A stretch of 64,000 bases of DNA, taken from contig CAWEIK010000001.1 in the NCBI GenBank assembly GCA_963809175.1, positions 806,001 through 870,000 on the forward strand, read 5' to 3'. Source of the DNA: JACCTU01 sp963809175 (GTDB lineage Bacteria > Actinomycetota > Thermoleophilia > Gaiellales > Gaiellaceae). The notes below the pieces were generated by a model that saw only the letters and a program-made list of their open reading frames with translations, was not told the origin of the DNA and made no database searches. Below, piece after piece: positions 35,044 through 43,732 of the stretch (the stretch's first letter is position 1; the number at the start of each line of letters is the position of its first letter). Both the position numbers and the translations under genes were made by a program.

Positions 35044-36210
35044 ATGACCGAGCGCGACGACGACATCATCGAGTTCGACTTCTTCGACGAGCCGGAGACG
35101 GAGCAGGCGACCCAACGCCGGCCCGCCGCGAGCTCGCGCGAGGCCGGTCGGCCGGGCGGAGGCGGGGGCCCACGGCGCCCGACCTTCCGAGGCCCGCAGG
35201 GCGGCGTCACCCCGCTCCTGCGCCTGATCCTCCTGATCGCGCTCGCGATCTTCGTCGTGATCGTGCTCGTCTTCTGGGTGCAGAGCTGCCGCAGCGACAG
35301 CCGGACGAACGCCTACCGCGACTACATGGCCGACATGAAGACCGTCGGGGACTCGTCCGCCGCGATCGGCCGCGACCTGAACGAGCAGCTGCTCACGCCC
35401 GGGGTCGACCAGCAGGACCTGATCAAGGCGATCGAGGGCCTCGCCCAGCGGCAGAACCAGGTCACGACCAACGCCCAGGCGATCGACCCACCCGGCCCGC
35501 TCCGCGGCGAGCACGAGGCCTCGATCGAGTCGCTGCAGTTCCGCTACAGCGGCCTCAACGGCCTGGCCGCCGCCTTCGTCGAGCTCGCGAACACGCAGGA
35601 CGCAACCCGCGCGGGAAGCGTGCTCGCGGCTCAGGCGGAGCGCTTCGTCGCCAGCGACGTGATCTGGGACGACCTCTTCGCGGAGCCGTCGAAGGTCGAG
35701 CTCGAGGCACAGGGGATCAGCGGCGTCCCGGTTCCGAACTCGGACTTCCTGATCACCCCGGACCTCTCGAGCCAGCGGTCGATGACCGCACTCTGGCGAC
35801 GCCTGCAAGGTGCGTCCGAAGGCGGCACGCCGACCGGCCTGCACGGGACCGGGATCGTCTCGGTCACGGTGCTCCCGGCGAACGAGCAGCTCTCGGTGAA
35901 CAACGAGACCGTCGTCGAGGCGACGAGCGACCTGGCCTTCCGCGTCGCGATCCAGAACAGCGGCGACTCCCAGGAGGTCGGGATCAAGGTCACGCTGACG
36001 ATCCAGAAGAGCCCCGAGCCGATCACGCAGACGAAGACGATTCAGCTGATCAACGCGGGCGAGACGAAGACGGTGACGTTCGAGGACCTCGGCCAGCCGC
36101 CGTTCGGGCCCACGACGCCGGTGAAGGTGACGGTGGAGCCCGTCCCCGGCGAGTCGAACACCTCGAACAACACCTACCAGTACCCCGTCGTCTTCTCGCT
36201 CCCTCGCTAG
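35044..36210 (+). CDS. single-pass membrane protein with C-terminal CARDB-like domain
   Basis: A 388-residue protein. Acidic N-terminus (RDDDIIEFDFFDEPE), Gly/Pro/Arg-rich cytosolic linker, membrane helix at about 60-80 (LLRLILLIALAIFVVIVLVFWV), then a helical extracellular region (90-200) and an Ig-like beta domain (about 275-388) with VEATSDLAFRVAIQNSGDSQEVGIKVTLTI and KVTVEPVPGESNTSNNTY, which resembles CARDB. No name can be assigned; similar proteins occur beside pknB clusters in related Actinobacteria. It is divergent from the kinase operon. A TAGAGT box lies 11 nt upstream of the ATG. Confidence 0.7.
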   Translation: MTERDDDIIEFDFFDEPETEQATQRRPAASSREAGRPGGGGGPRRPTFRGPQGGVTPLLRLILLIALAIFVVIVLVFWVQSCRSDSRTNAYRDYMADMKTVGDSSAAIGRDLNEQLLTPGVDQQDLIKAIEGLAQRQNQVTTNAQAIDPPGPLRGEHEASIESLQFRYSGLNGLAAAFVELANTQDATRAGSVLAAQAERFVASDVIWDDLFAEPSKVELEAQGISGVPVPNSDFLITPDLSSQRSMTALWRRLQGASEGGTPTGLHGTGIVSVTVLPANEQLSVNNETVVEATSDLAFRVAIQNSGDSQEVGIKVTLTIQKSPEPITQTKTIQLINAGETKTVTFEDLGQPPFGPTTPVKVTVEPVPGESNTSNNTYQYPVVFSLPR

Positions 36211-36271
36211 TACCGGGGAGGCGCAAGTCGCGAATCCGCTCGCGCGGATCCGCGACCGCTTGGCACTAAAG

Positions 36272-36290
36272 GCGGCCGCTTCGCGGCCGC
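36272..36290. repeat. perfect inverted repeat downstream of the CARDB-like gene
   Basis: Two copies of the palindrome GCGGCCGC (36272-36279 and 36283-36290) flank TTC and can form an 8-bp hairpin. No T tract follows, so termination is uncertain. The 119-nt stretch from 36211 to 36329 holds nothing else recognisable. Confidence 0.35.
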
Positions 36291-36329
36291 TGCCGCACGA
36301 TCCCCCATCAGCCCGAGCCTAGGCTGGCC

Positions 36330-36810
36330 GTGGACCTCGAGCACGACCGCCGGGTGGATCGCCGCCGCAGCGGCCCTCGTCGCGATCCTGTCGCTCGCCG
36401 TCGCGGTCGTCGCGTGGCTGCGGGTGCACCGCGTCCGCTCCGCGCAGCTCGTGCTGCTCGGGGGCGGCAAGGCCGACCTCGTCGACTTCGCCGTCTCGCT
36501 GCAGGCCCGGATCGACGACCTGCACCGCGCGGTGGACGAGGTCGCCGGCGCGCTCTCGCGCGTCGACCGCCGGATCGACGACTGCGTCTCGAAGACGTCG
36601 ATCCTCCGCTACGACGCGTACGCGGACAAGGCAGGGCAGTCGTCCGCGACCTTCGCGCTCCTGGACGCGGGGCGGTCGGGCGTCGTGGTGAGCGCGATCC
36701 AGGGCCGCGACTACGCACGGATCTACATGAAAGAGCTCGACCGCGGACGGCCATCGACCGCCCTCTCTCCCGAGGAGCTCGAGGCCGTCGAGCGGGCGAT
36801 GGCGCACTGA
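36330..36810 (+). CDS. DUF4446 family protein (start region frameshifted)
   Basis: The C-terminal 120 residues match DUF4446: a coiled-coil-like VSLQARIDDLHRAVDEVAGALSRVDRRIDD, then SILRYDAYADKAGQSSATFALLDAGRSGVVVSAIQGRDYARIYMKEL and LSPEELEAVERAM. The uninterrupted frame has no start codon before GTG 36424, but upstream codons encode a membrane helix (GWIAAAAALVAILSLAVAVVAW). Removing one G at 36332-36333 joins it to the GTG at 36330. The 481-nt span is one over a multiple of three. Function unknown. Confidence 0.64.
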
Positions 36811-37316
36811 GGAAGCTCCTCCTCGTCTTGCTCGTCGCGTTCGCCGCGGCGACCGCCTACCTGTTCGTCTGGCCCGAGACGGACACGCCGCCGCGCGGGG
36901 CGGACGCCGTCGTCGTGCTCTCGGGCGGCCGCGGCCACCGGCTCGACGAGGGTCGGCGGCTGATCGCCGAGGGAGTCTCGGACACGCTCGCCATCTCGGA
37001 CGGGCTCGACCCCGGCTGGGTCGAGGCCAACCGACTGTGCGAGACCGGCCGGGCGATCTGCTTCACGCCCGATCCCTACAGCACGCAGGGCGAGGCCCGC
37101 TGGATCGCGCAGGAGGCGAAGGAGCGAGGCTGGGACTCGGTCGTCGTCGTCACCTCGACGTACCACGTCCGGCGCACGCGGCTGATCGTCGAGCGGTGCT
37201 TCGACGGCGACCTGGCGGTCGTCGGCGCCCGGCCACCGCTGGGAAACCAGGTCATCGGCGTGGCCTGGGAATGGCCCAAGAGCATCTACTACCTGACTCT
37301 GAACCGCGGTTGCTGA
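36807..37316 (+). CDS. YdcF/SanA-like DUF218 protein
   Basis: About 169 residues. A short membrane anchor (LLLVLLVAFAAATAYLFVW) precedes a DUF218 domain: ADAVVVLSGGRGHRLDEGRRLIAEGVSDTLAISDG, then STQGEARWIAQEAKERGWDSVVVVTSTYHVRRTRLIVERCF. These are the conserved acidic/His positions of the family, whose members affect envelope integrity and vancomycin tolerance (SanA) or bind SAM (YdcF). The start is unclear: CTG 36807 overlaps the upstream stop, and a TTG follows at 36828. Intact otherwise. Confidence 0.74.
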   Translation: MRKLLLVLLVAFAAATAYLFVWPETDTPPRGADAVVVLSGGRGHRLDEGRRLIAEGVSDTLAISDGLDPGWVEANRLCETGRAICFTPDPYSTQGEARWIAQEAKERGWDSVVVVTSTYHVRRTRLIVERCFDGDLAVVGARPPLGNQVIGVAWEWPKSIYYLTLNRGC

Positions 37317-37329
37317 GGTCCCGAGCAGC

Positions 37330-37335
37330 TACATT
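37330..37335 (+). promoter_or_regulatory. -10 box TACATT of a probable leaderless transcript
   Basis: TACATT ends 8 nt before the HNH gene ATG. The context GCTACATTT is shared with the box at 16584 ahead of the strong-RBS element. Confidence 0.42.
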
Positions 37336-37343
37336 TCCGCCGT

Positions 37344-37853
37344 ATGCAGCAGGTCCTCGTGCTGAACGCAAGCTACGAGCCGCTGAACGTCACAACGCTC
37401 AGACGTGCCCACGTGCTCGTGTTCAAGGGCAAGGCGGAGGTGATCGAGGAACTCGATCGACCACTTCGCTCGGCCGCCAGCACGTTCCGGTGGCCACACG
37501 TGATCAGGCTCGTGCACTACGTCCGGGTTCCGCGCGCCATCCAGCGCAAGATCTCGCGCCGCGCGCTGTTCGCGCGTGACGGCTGGCGCTGCGTGTACTG
37601 CGGCACGACGAACGGGCGGCTGACGCTCGACCACGTCGTCCCACGTTCTCGCGGCGGCGACTCGGTCTGGGAGAACGTCGTCACGTCGTGCGCGACCTGC
37701 AACCACAAGAAGGGCAACCGGCTGCTGCACGAAGTGCAGATGGTCATGCGGGTGCACCCGCGACCGCCGACTCCCGTGCTCTTCATCCAGCTCGCGGCAC
37801 CGAAGATCCCCGAACGCTGGCGACCGTACTTACCCGAGATCGCCGCCGCCTGA
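37344..37853 (+). CDS. HNH endonuclease
   Basis: A 169-residue HNH nuclease of a type common in Actinobacteria. QVLVLNASYEPLNVTTLRRAHVLVFKGKAEVIEE is the family N-terminus. The HNH site is RDGWRCVYCGTTNGRLTLDHVVPRSRGGDSVWENVVTSCATCNHKKGNRLL: zinc cysteines in CVYC and CATC, catalytic His in LDHVVP and Asn in ENVV. It is not tied to a restriction or phage system here; a housekeeping repair role is possible. Leaderless start. Intact. Confidence 0.86.
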   Translation: MQQVLVLNASYEPLNVTTLRRAHVLVFKGKAEVIEELDRPLRSAASTFRWPHVIRLVHYVRVPRAIQRKISRRALFARDGWRCVYCGTTNGRLTLDHVVPRSRGGDSVWENVVTSCATCNHKKGNRLLHEVQMVMRVHPRPPTPVLFIQLAAPKIPERWRPYLPEIAAA

Positions 37854-37854
37854 C

Positions 37855-38359
37855 GTGTCCTGGACGTGTAGCCGGTGCGGCGAGGAGCATGAGGGGCTCC
37901 CGCACGACCTCGCGTTCGACGAACCGCTGCACTGGGACGGTGAGGTCGGAGCAGGATCATCTGACCGACGACCTCTGCGTCTGGACGGATGACGAAGGCG
38001 ACGACGAACGTTCTTCATCCGCGGGTTGATCAGCATCCCGGTGTTCGACGCTGACGACGACTTCCGCTTACGGCGTCTGGTCGTCGCTGAGCGAGGCGTC
38101 GTTCGAGACGGTCGTCGAGCTCTGGGACGACCCGGCGCGCATCGAGGAGCGACCCGTACTTCGGCTGGCTGTCGAACTCGATCCCCGGCTACCCCGAGAC
38201 GCTGAGCCTGCCGCTCGAGCGTGATCACGCGCGTCGCTCGAGCTACGCCCGAGCTTCTTGCTGCACGATGGCGAGCACCCGCTGGTCCGGGAGCAGCGCG
38301 ACGGGATCACGACGGCACGCGTACGCGAGCTCGCCGAGCTGAACCTCCACCCGGCCTAG
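37855..38359 (+). CDS. DUF2199 family protein (five or more frameshifts)
   Basis: No single long frame exists, but successive frames read as one DUF2199 protein. They give WTCSRCGEEHEGLPHDLAFDEP, then EQDHLTDDLCVWTDDEGD, FFIRGLISIPVFDADDDF, YGVWSSLSEASFETVVELWDDPAR, PYFGWLSNSIPGYPETLSLPLE and HDGEHPLVREQRDGITTARVRELAELNLH. These follow family order, including the zinc-finger-like CSRC. The GTG at 37855 is 1 nt after the HNH stop. The end overlaps the convergent peptidase gene as read, although both could stop on CCTAGG near 38356. Function unknown. Confidence 0.6.
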
Positions 38360-39566
38360 GGAAGCGATCGTGCCCGGCGCGTAGAGCAGGTAGACGAGCC
38401 CGCCGGTGGACTCCATCCACGCCTGCTCGAACTGCGCACGGTTGTAGGTGCGCTGCACGTCGGCGTCGGTGAGCGCGGCGGGATCGTTCGAGACGACGTC
38501 GCCCGACGCCGTGAAGCCGACGATCGTCAGCAGGTGGCCGTTCGTGCTCTTGAAGGGGAAGCCGTCGAGCTTGCCGGAGCCGAACGACAGCGACGCGACG
38601 AGCGGGATGCCCGCCTTGATGTACTGCTCGGCCTCCGCGAGCGAGCGGAGCTGCGTGACCGCGCCCTCGAGCCCGAACGTGTGCGCGTACGCGACGTTGA
38701 ACGGCCAGTTCCCGGCGCCGTTGTAGTTGTAGTCGTACGTGTAGCGCGCGGCGTGGTCGACCCACGGGTCCGGGTGGTCGGGCGGTGTCACCCATGAGTA
38801 GTCGTCCGGCAGTCGGGCCGCGGTCCCAGAAGCCGAGGATCATCGCGGTCGAGGTCGGGCTGCACCACGCCTCGCCGCCGCCGTCGAACTCGGGGTAGTG
38901 CCCGGCGTGGATCTCCTGCGAGTACTCGGGTACCGACAACGTGATCGCGCTCGTCATCGTCGTCACGCTCGGGACGTACGGGTCGGCGTCGTTCGCGACG
39001 ACGGTCGAGAGCTTCGTCACGCTCGGCGACACGCCGCTTCCGGCCTCGCGGTAGAGCGTGAGCCGCAGCTGGTACGCGAGCATCGCCCGCTTCGGGACGA
39101 ACGTGTCGATCGCGATCGAGGCGTCCTTGTCGCCCTGTCCCGGGACGGAGGTTCGGTGGAAGTCGCCGTCGCCGGACGCCCAGCGGCCGAGCACGTACCA
39201 CTTCGTCTCGCGCGCGTCCTGCGTCCGCGCGCGCAGCTCGACCTGGATCCACGTGCGCGCGGGCGTCGTCGCGTTCCACGACGGGACCGCCTGCGAGAAC
39301 GCGAAGCCGGGGTCGTGCCAGCCCGACGTCCAGCTGCCCGACTCGTACGTCTTCGTGCCGTAGCCGTGCGGGTCGGTGTACGGCGCGCTCGTCAACCCGG
39401 CGGCCGCAAGCGTCAACGCGCTTCCCGTCGTCGCGGTGCCGGTCTTCGTGCCGCCGGCGAACGAGAACGACTCGAGCTCGACCTGGTACTGCGGCTTCGC
39501 CGCCGCGGACGCGGAACCCGTGAGCACGAGCAGCAGTGTGAACGCGACCAGACCCCGGCCAAGCAC
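38243..39566 (-). CDS. secreted C39-like cysteine peptidase (frameshifted)
   Basis: N-terminal signal peptide (VAFTLLLVLTGSASA), a beta-sandwich region (residues 25-230) and a C39-type papain-like domain. The catalytic Cys is in GGGEAWCSPTSTAMIL and the His in STNGHLLTIVGF, with the Asp/Asn region NDPAALTDADVQRTYNRAQFEQAW. One extra base near 38808 separates the two frames. The true end may be near 38356 rather than 38243, because the last 35 residues are antisense to the DUF2199 C-terminus. GTG 39566 is chosen: a TAGCAT box (39574-39579) ends 7 nt upstream. Exported; substrate unknown. Confidence 0.72.
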
Positions 39567-39576
39567 GGAAGCGATG

Positions 39577-39789
39577 CTACGCGGCCGAAGCCCCGGCCTC
39601 AAGGCCGGAGGACTCCACGACCTCGAGCAGCGCAGGGCCGGTGCGGAAGAGCGCGCCTTCGCCGGCCCAGCCGAGCACCTGCTCGAACCCGAGCCGCTCG
39701 TACGAGGCGACCGTCTCGTCCAGATGCTCGACGACCTGAACGAAGCGCTCGCGCAGCGCGACGTCCAGCTGCTCTGGCTGCTCCTGCAT
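39577..39789 (-). CDS. half-size VOC (glyoxalase-fold) protein
   Basis: A 70-residue protein, ERFVQVVEHLDETVASYERLGFEQVLGWAGEGALFRTGPALLEVVE, which is one beta-alpha-beta-beta-beta module of the VOC fold. Normal VOC proteins carry two modules (about 130 residues). It could be a remnant, or a functional half that dimerises. The ATG at 39789 lies inside the arg operator region; its promoter (TACTAT on the minus strand, 39799-39804) would overlap that of argC. Confidence 0.42.
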   Translation of the reverse strand: MQEQPEQLDVALRERFVQVVEHLDETVASYERLGFEQVLGWAGEGALFRTGPALLEVVESSGLEAGASAA

Positions 39790-39829
39790 ACCAGTTGCAT
39801 AGTAGCACGTCTATCGGCATACTACGCAG
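39785..39829 (+). promoter_or_regulatory. argC promoter with three GCATA repeats (candidate ArgR operator)
   Basis: TTGCAT (39795-39800) and CATACT (39818-39823) are a -35/-10 pair with 17-nt spacing, and CATACT ends 6 nt before the argC ATG. GCATA occurs at 39786, 39797 and 39817, that is 11 and 20 bp apart, on one face of the helix. TGCATA resembles half-sites of actinobacterial ARG boxes, and argR is in the operon. The direct rather than inverted arrangement is atypical. Confidence 0.5.
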
Positions 39830-40810
39830 ATGCCGACCGCAGCCATCCTGGGCTCCTCTGGGTACGCCGGGCAGGAGACCCTCGACCGCCTCCTGGCCCA
39901 CCCGGACCTCGAAGTGCTGGCGCTCGGCTCCGACTCACTCGCGGGCCAGGCGGCCTCGGCCCTCGACGTGCGGCTGAACGGGCACCTGCCGGCGTTTGCA
40001 CCGAACGACGAGGCGCTCCAGGCGGGTGCGGACGTCGTCTTCGCCTGCCTCGGCAACGAAGCGGCGGCGGCGCTCGACCCCCCGGACGACGGCGTCCTCG
40101 TCGACCTCTCCGGCGCGCACCGCCTGACCGACGCCGGCCTCTACGCGCAGTGGTACGGCTTCGAGCACCCCCACTCCGATTCGTTGGCGGCGTGGAGCTA
40201 CGCGGTGCCGGAGCTCGCGCCGCCGACCGGGCGGCTGATCGCGAACCCGGGCTGCTACGCGACCGCCACCCTGCTCGCGCTCGGCCCGGTGGCAGACCTG
40301 CTCGAGCCCGCGAGCGTGGTGGTCGACGCGAAGTCCGGCGTGTCCGGCGCAGGGCGCGCGCTGAAGGAGTCGTCGCACGCGGGCTTCGTGCTCGAGAACG
40401 TCTCTCCGTACCGCGTCGGGACGCACCAGCACGCGCCCGAGATCGAGCAGGTGCTCGGCTTCCCCGTGTGCTTCGTCCCGCACCTGCTGCCGGTGCGTCG
40501 AGGGCTGCTCGTCACCTGCTACGCGACGGCCGACGCCGACGCGCTGCGCACCCGGCTCGAGGAGACCTACGCCGGCTCGCGCGTCGTGCACCTGCTGCCC
40601 GACGGTGTCGCTCCGGAGCTCGCGCGCGTGCAGGAGACGGACGCGGCAGAGCTGGGCGTGTTCGAAGACCGCGCGACCGGCAAGGCGATCGTCATCTGCG
40701 CGCTCGACAATCTCGGCAAGGGCGCCGCGGGCCAGGCCGTGCAGAACGCGAACCTCGCGCTCGGGCTCGAGGAGACCGCCGGGCTTCGGTTGCAAGGGGT
40801 GCTGGTGTGA
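39830..40810 (+). CDS. argC: N-acetyl-gamma-glutamyl-phosphate reductase
   Basis: A 326-residue NADPH-dependent reductase, third step of arginine synthesis. AAILGSSGYAGQETLDRLLAHPDLEV is the dinucleotide loop; the catalytic Cys is in ANPGCYATATLLAL; KSGVSGAGR and HQHAPEIEQVL (active-site His) follow. The N-terminus starts directly at the fold and the ATG lies 6 nt after a good -10 box, so no RBS is expected. GTGA coupling to argJ. Intact. Confidence 0.94.
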   Translation: MPTAAILGSSGYAGQETLDRLLAHPDLEVLALGSDSLAGQAASALDVRLNGHLPAFAPNDEALQAGADVVFACLGNEAAAALDPPDDGVLVDLSGAHRLTDAGLYAQWYGFEHPHSDSLAAWSYAVPELAPPTGRLIANPGCYATATLLALGPVADLLEPASVVVDAKSGVSGAGRALKESSHAGFVLENVSPYRVGTHQHAPEIEQVLGFPVCFVPHLLPVRRGLLVTCYATADADALRTRLEETYAGSRVVHLLPDGVAPELARVQETDAAELGVFEDRATGKAIVICALDNLGKGAAGQAVQNANLALGLEETAGLRLQGVLV

Positions 40811-41961
40811 GCGTCACCTCTCCTCGCGGTTTCGTGGCGAGCGGCGTGCACTGCGGGATCCGGAAGACCCGGAACGACCTCGCGCTCGTCCGGTCGACCG
40901 TGCCGGCGACCGGCGCGGCCATGTTCACCGTCAACCGGATGCTCGCTGCCCCCGTCGTCGTGTCGAAGCGAAACCTCGAGCTCGCGCAGCCGCAGGCGGT
41001 GGTCGTGAACTCGGGGAACGCGAACGCGGCCACCGGTGAGCAGGGCGAGCACGACGCGCGTGCCACTGCCGCTGCCACCGCGAGGCTGCTCGGGCTCGTC
41101 GAGGCGCAGGTGCTCGTGCTCTCGACCGGTGTGATCGGCGTGCCGCTCCCCGTCGACGAGCTGCTCCGCGGGTTGCCGGCCGCCGTCGACGCACTCTCGT
41201 CCGAAGGCGGCGCCGACGCCGCGGAGGCGATCCTGACCACCGACACCTGCGCCAAGGAGTCGGTCGCGCACGCGGACGGGTTCACGGTCGGCGGGATGGC
41301 GAAGGGCTCGGGGATGATCCACCCCAACCTCGCGACGATGCTCGCCGTCGTCACGACCGACTACCCGCTCGAGCCCGGCGAGGCGCTCGAGTTCCTGCGC
41401 CCCGCGGTCGAGCGAAGCTTCAACGCGATTTCCGTGGACGGGGAGTGCTCGACCAACGACACGGTCGTGCTGCTCGCGAACGGCGCGTCGTCGGCTGCGC
41501 GCGACGACGCCGCGTTCGCGGAGGCGCTCGACGCCGTCTGCTCGAAGCTCGCCGGCATGATCGTCGCCGACGGCGAAGGCGTCACCGTCGTCGCGCAGAT
41601 CGGCGTCACCGGCGCCGCGTCGACCGACGAGGCGAAGGCGATCGCACGGCGCATCGCGACCTCACCGCTCGTCAAGACCGCGCTGCACGGCCACGACGCG
41701 AACTGGGGCCGAGTGCTCGCCGCAGCGGGCTCGGCGCCGTTCAACGGCGGCTACGCCCGGCTCGATCCGTCACTCGTGACGCTCGACTTCGACGGCGTGC
41801 GCGTGCTCGAGCTCGGCGCGCCGCGCGGCGTGGAGCCGGAGCTCGCGGGGGCGAACGTGACGATCGACCTCGACCTCGGGCTCGGAACGGGCTCCGCGAG
41901 CTACCTGACGAGCGACCTGTCCTCCGACTACGTCCGCATCAACGCGGACTACCGCTCGTGA
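40807..41961 (+). CDS. argJ: bifunctional ornithine acetyltransferase / N-acetylglutamate synthase
   Basis: A 384-residue ArgJ. The precursor self-cleaves before the Thr of KGSGMIHPNLATML. Other blocks: GVHCGIRKTRNDLALV, VVNSGNANAATG, TTDTCAKES, SVDGECSTNDTVVLLANG and HGHDANWGRVLAAAG. It recycles the acetyl group from N-acetylornithine to glutamate, so the pathway is cyclic and a separate ArgE is unnecessary; whether it also uses acetyl-CoA cannot be told. The GTG start overlaps argC. Intact. Confidence 0.94.
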   Translation: MSVTSPRGFVASGVHCGIRKTRNDLALVRSTVPATGAAMFTVNRMLAAPVVVSKRNLELAQPQAVVVNSGNANAATGEQGEHDARATAAATARLLGLVEAQVLVLSTGVIGVPLPVDELLRGLPAAVDALSSEGGADAAEAILTTDTCAKESVAHADGFTVGGMAKGSGMIHPNLATMLAVVTTDYPLEPGEALEFLRPAVERSFNAISVDGECSTNDTVVLLANGASSAARDDAAFAEALDAVCSKLAGMIVADGEGVTVVAQIGVTGAASTDEAKAIARRIATSPLVKTALHGHDANWGRVLAAAGSAPFNGGYARLDPSLVTLDFDGVRVLELGAPRGVEPELAGANVTIDLDLGLGTGSASYLTSDLSSDYVRINADYRS

Positions 41962-42620
41962 GGGTCGTCGTGAAGATCGGCGGCGCCGTCGCGGGCGACG
42001 CTGCGGCGCTGGTGCACGAGCTCGCGGCCGAGCACGAGGTGTGCGTCGTCCACGGTGCGGGTCCGCAGATCTCCGAGGAGATGGCGCGCTACGGGCTTCG
42101 CGTCGAGTTCGTCGACGGTCGCCGCGTGACGAGCCCCGCCGCGCTCGTGCTCGTTCGACGCTCGCTGGCGCGGGTCAACGCCGAGCTCTGCGCCGCGCTC
42201 GGCGAGCGCGCGGTCGGGCTGATCGGCGACGAGATCGGGCTGCGCGCCGAGCACCTGCCGGAGCTCGGACGCGTCGGCGAGCCGCTTCCTTCGCGGCCGC
42301 TCGCGATCGAGCTCGCGCTCGCTCAGGGCCAGATCCCCGTCGTCGCGCCGGTCGCGGAGGGGCCGCTGAACGTGAACGCCGACTCGGCCGCCGCCGCGCT
42401 CGCCGTCGGGCTCGAGGCCGAGCGGATCCTCTTCGTCAGCGACGTTCCGGGAGTCTTGCTCGGCGGCGTCGTCGCGCACACGCTCGCAGCGGGCGACGCG
42501 GATCGCCTGCTGGACGCCGGCGAGCTCGAGGGGGGCATCGTGCCGAAGGTCCGCGCCGCGATGGTCGCCGCACGCTTCGGCGTGCGCGCAGAGATCGGCG
42601 CGACGGCGGTGGTTGCGTGA
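41958..42620 (+). CDS. argB: acetylglutamate kinase, short form
   Basis: A 220-residue amino acid kinase. VVVKIGGAVAGD is the ATP-binding Lys/Gly loop, VCVVHGAGPQISEEMARYGL the substrate loop, NVNADSAAAALAVGLEAERILFVSDVPGV the second ATP site, and EGGIVPKVRAAMVAARFGV the C-terminal block. Typical ArgB is 280-300 residues; the shortness comes from the N-terminus and internal loops, while the catalytic blocks are all present. The N-terminal helix linked to arginine inhibition is absent. GTG overlaps the argJ stop. Confidence 0.87.
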   Translation: MRVVVKIGGAVAGDAAALVHELAAEHEVCVVHGAGPQISEEMARYGLRVEFVDGRRVTSPAALVLVRRSLARVNAELCAALGERAVGLIGDEIGLRAEHLPELGRVGEPLPSRPLAIELALAQGQIPVVAPVAEGPLNVNADSAAAALAVGLEAERILFVSDVPGVLLGGVVAHTLAAGDADRLLDAGELEGGIVPKVRAAMVAARFGVRAEIGATAVVA

Positions 42621-43732
42621 GCACCGTCGTCTCGCGGGCCGTCCTGCCGACCTACGCCCGCCAGGACGTGACGCTCGTTTCCGGCGAGGGTGCCTGGGTC
42701 GTCGACACGGAGGGCCGCCGCTACCTCGACTTCCTCGCGGGGATCGCCGTCGTCGGCCTCGGTCACGGTCATCCTGCGCCACTCGCCGCAGCCCACGCGC
42801 AGCTCGATCGGCTCTGGCACGTCTCGAACCTCTACTGGACCGAGCCGATGACGCAGCTCGCCGAGCGGCTGTCCCAACGCTTCGGCGGCGCGCAGGCGTT
42901 CTTCTGCAACTCCGGCGCCGAGGCGATCGAGGCCGCGCTGAAGTACGCGCGCAAGTCGTCGGGCAAGGCGGGCGTCGTCGCCCTCGAAGGCTCGTTCCAC
43001 GGTCGCACGTGCGGCGCGCTCTCGGTCACCGGCCAGCCTGCGAAGCGCGCAGCGTTCGAGCCGCTGCTTCCCGGCGTCGCGTTCGCGGAGCCGAACGACG
43101 TCGCGTCGCTCGAGGCTGCGGTGACCGACGAGACCGGCTGCATCCTGCTCGAGCCGGTGCTCGGCGAGGGCGGGATCATCCCGCTCGACTCGCGGTTCGT
43201 CGAAGCGGCGCGCACGCTCGCGGACGACGTCGGCGCGCTGCTCGTCCTCGACGAGGTGCAGACCGGCGTCGGCCGCACGGGCACGTTCTTCGCGTTCGAG
43301 CAGCTCGGCGTGCGTCCCGATGCGGTCACGCTCGCCAAAGGTCTTGCGAACGGATTGCCGATCGGCTGCCTGCTCGTCGCCGACTCGGCGGCCGGAGGAT
43401 TTGAGCCGGGCGACCATGCGAGCACCTTCGGCGGCAACCCCGTCGCGTGCGCCGCAGCCGTCGCCGTGTGCGACACGGTCGACGACGAGCTGCTCGCAGG
43501 CGTGGTCGCCCACGGCGCGACGATCGCGGCCCGGCTGCCGAACGTCCGCGGGCGCGGGCTGCTGCTCGCCGTCGACACGCCGCGTCCGGCGGCCGACCTC
43601 GTTGCCGAATGCCTGGAACGTGGTCTGCTCGTCGGAACCGCCGGCGAGAGCTCTCTGCGGCTGACCCCGCCGCTGACCCTGACCGCCGACGAGCTCGAGC
43701 ACGGGCTCGCGATCCTCGAGGAGGTCCTGTGA
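42617..43732 (+). CDS. argD: acetylornithine aminotransferase
   Basis: A 371-residue class III PLP transaminase. Blocks: YLDFLAGIAVVGLGHGHP, FFCNSGAEAIEAALKYARK, EGSFHGRTCGALSVTGQ, EPVLGEGGIIPL, the cofactor Asp in LLVLDEVQTGVGRTG, PLP lysine in TLAKGLANGLPIGCLL and STFGGNPVACAAAV. The short length and position fit ArgD rather than the GabT type seen at 19888. Its GTG overlaps the argB stop. Intact. Confidence 0.93.
   Translation: MSTVVSRAVLPTYARQDVTLVSGEGAWVVDTEGRRYLDFLAGIAVVGLGHGHPAPLAAAHAQLDRLWHVSNLYWTEPMTQLAERLSQRFGGAQAFFCNSGAEAIEAALKYARKSSGKAGVVALEGSFHGRTCGALSVTGQPAKRAAFEPLLPGVAFAEPNDVASLEAAVTDETGCILLEPVLGEGGIIPLDSRFVEAARTLADDVGALLVLDEVQTGVGRTGTFFAFEQLGVRPDAVTLAKGLANGLPIGCLLVADSAAGGFEPGDHASTFGGNPVACAAAVAVCDTVDDELLAGVVAHGATIAARLPNVRGRGLLLAVDTPRPAADLVAECLERGLLVGTAGESSLRLTPPLTLTADELEHGLAILEEVL

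Noticed and set aside
36272..36290. Terminator after the CARDB-like gene
   Set aside because: The double GCGGCCGC hairpin lacks a T tract and the element is self-palindromic in each arm; kept only as an inverted repeat.
37344..37853. HNH nuclease as part of a defence or mobile system
   Set aside because: Neighbours are housekeeping or unknown genes, and there is no methylase, recombinase, repeats or composition shift.
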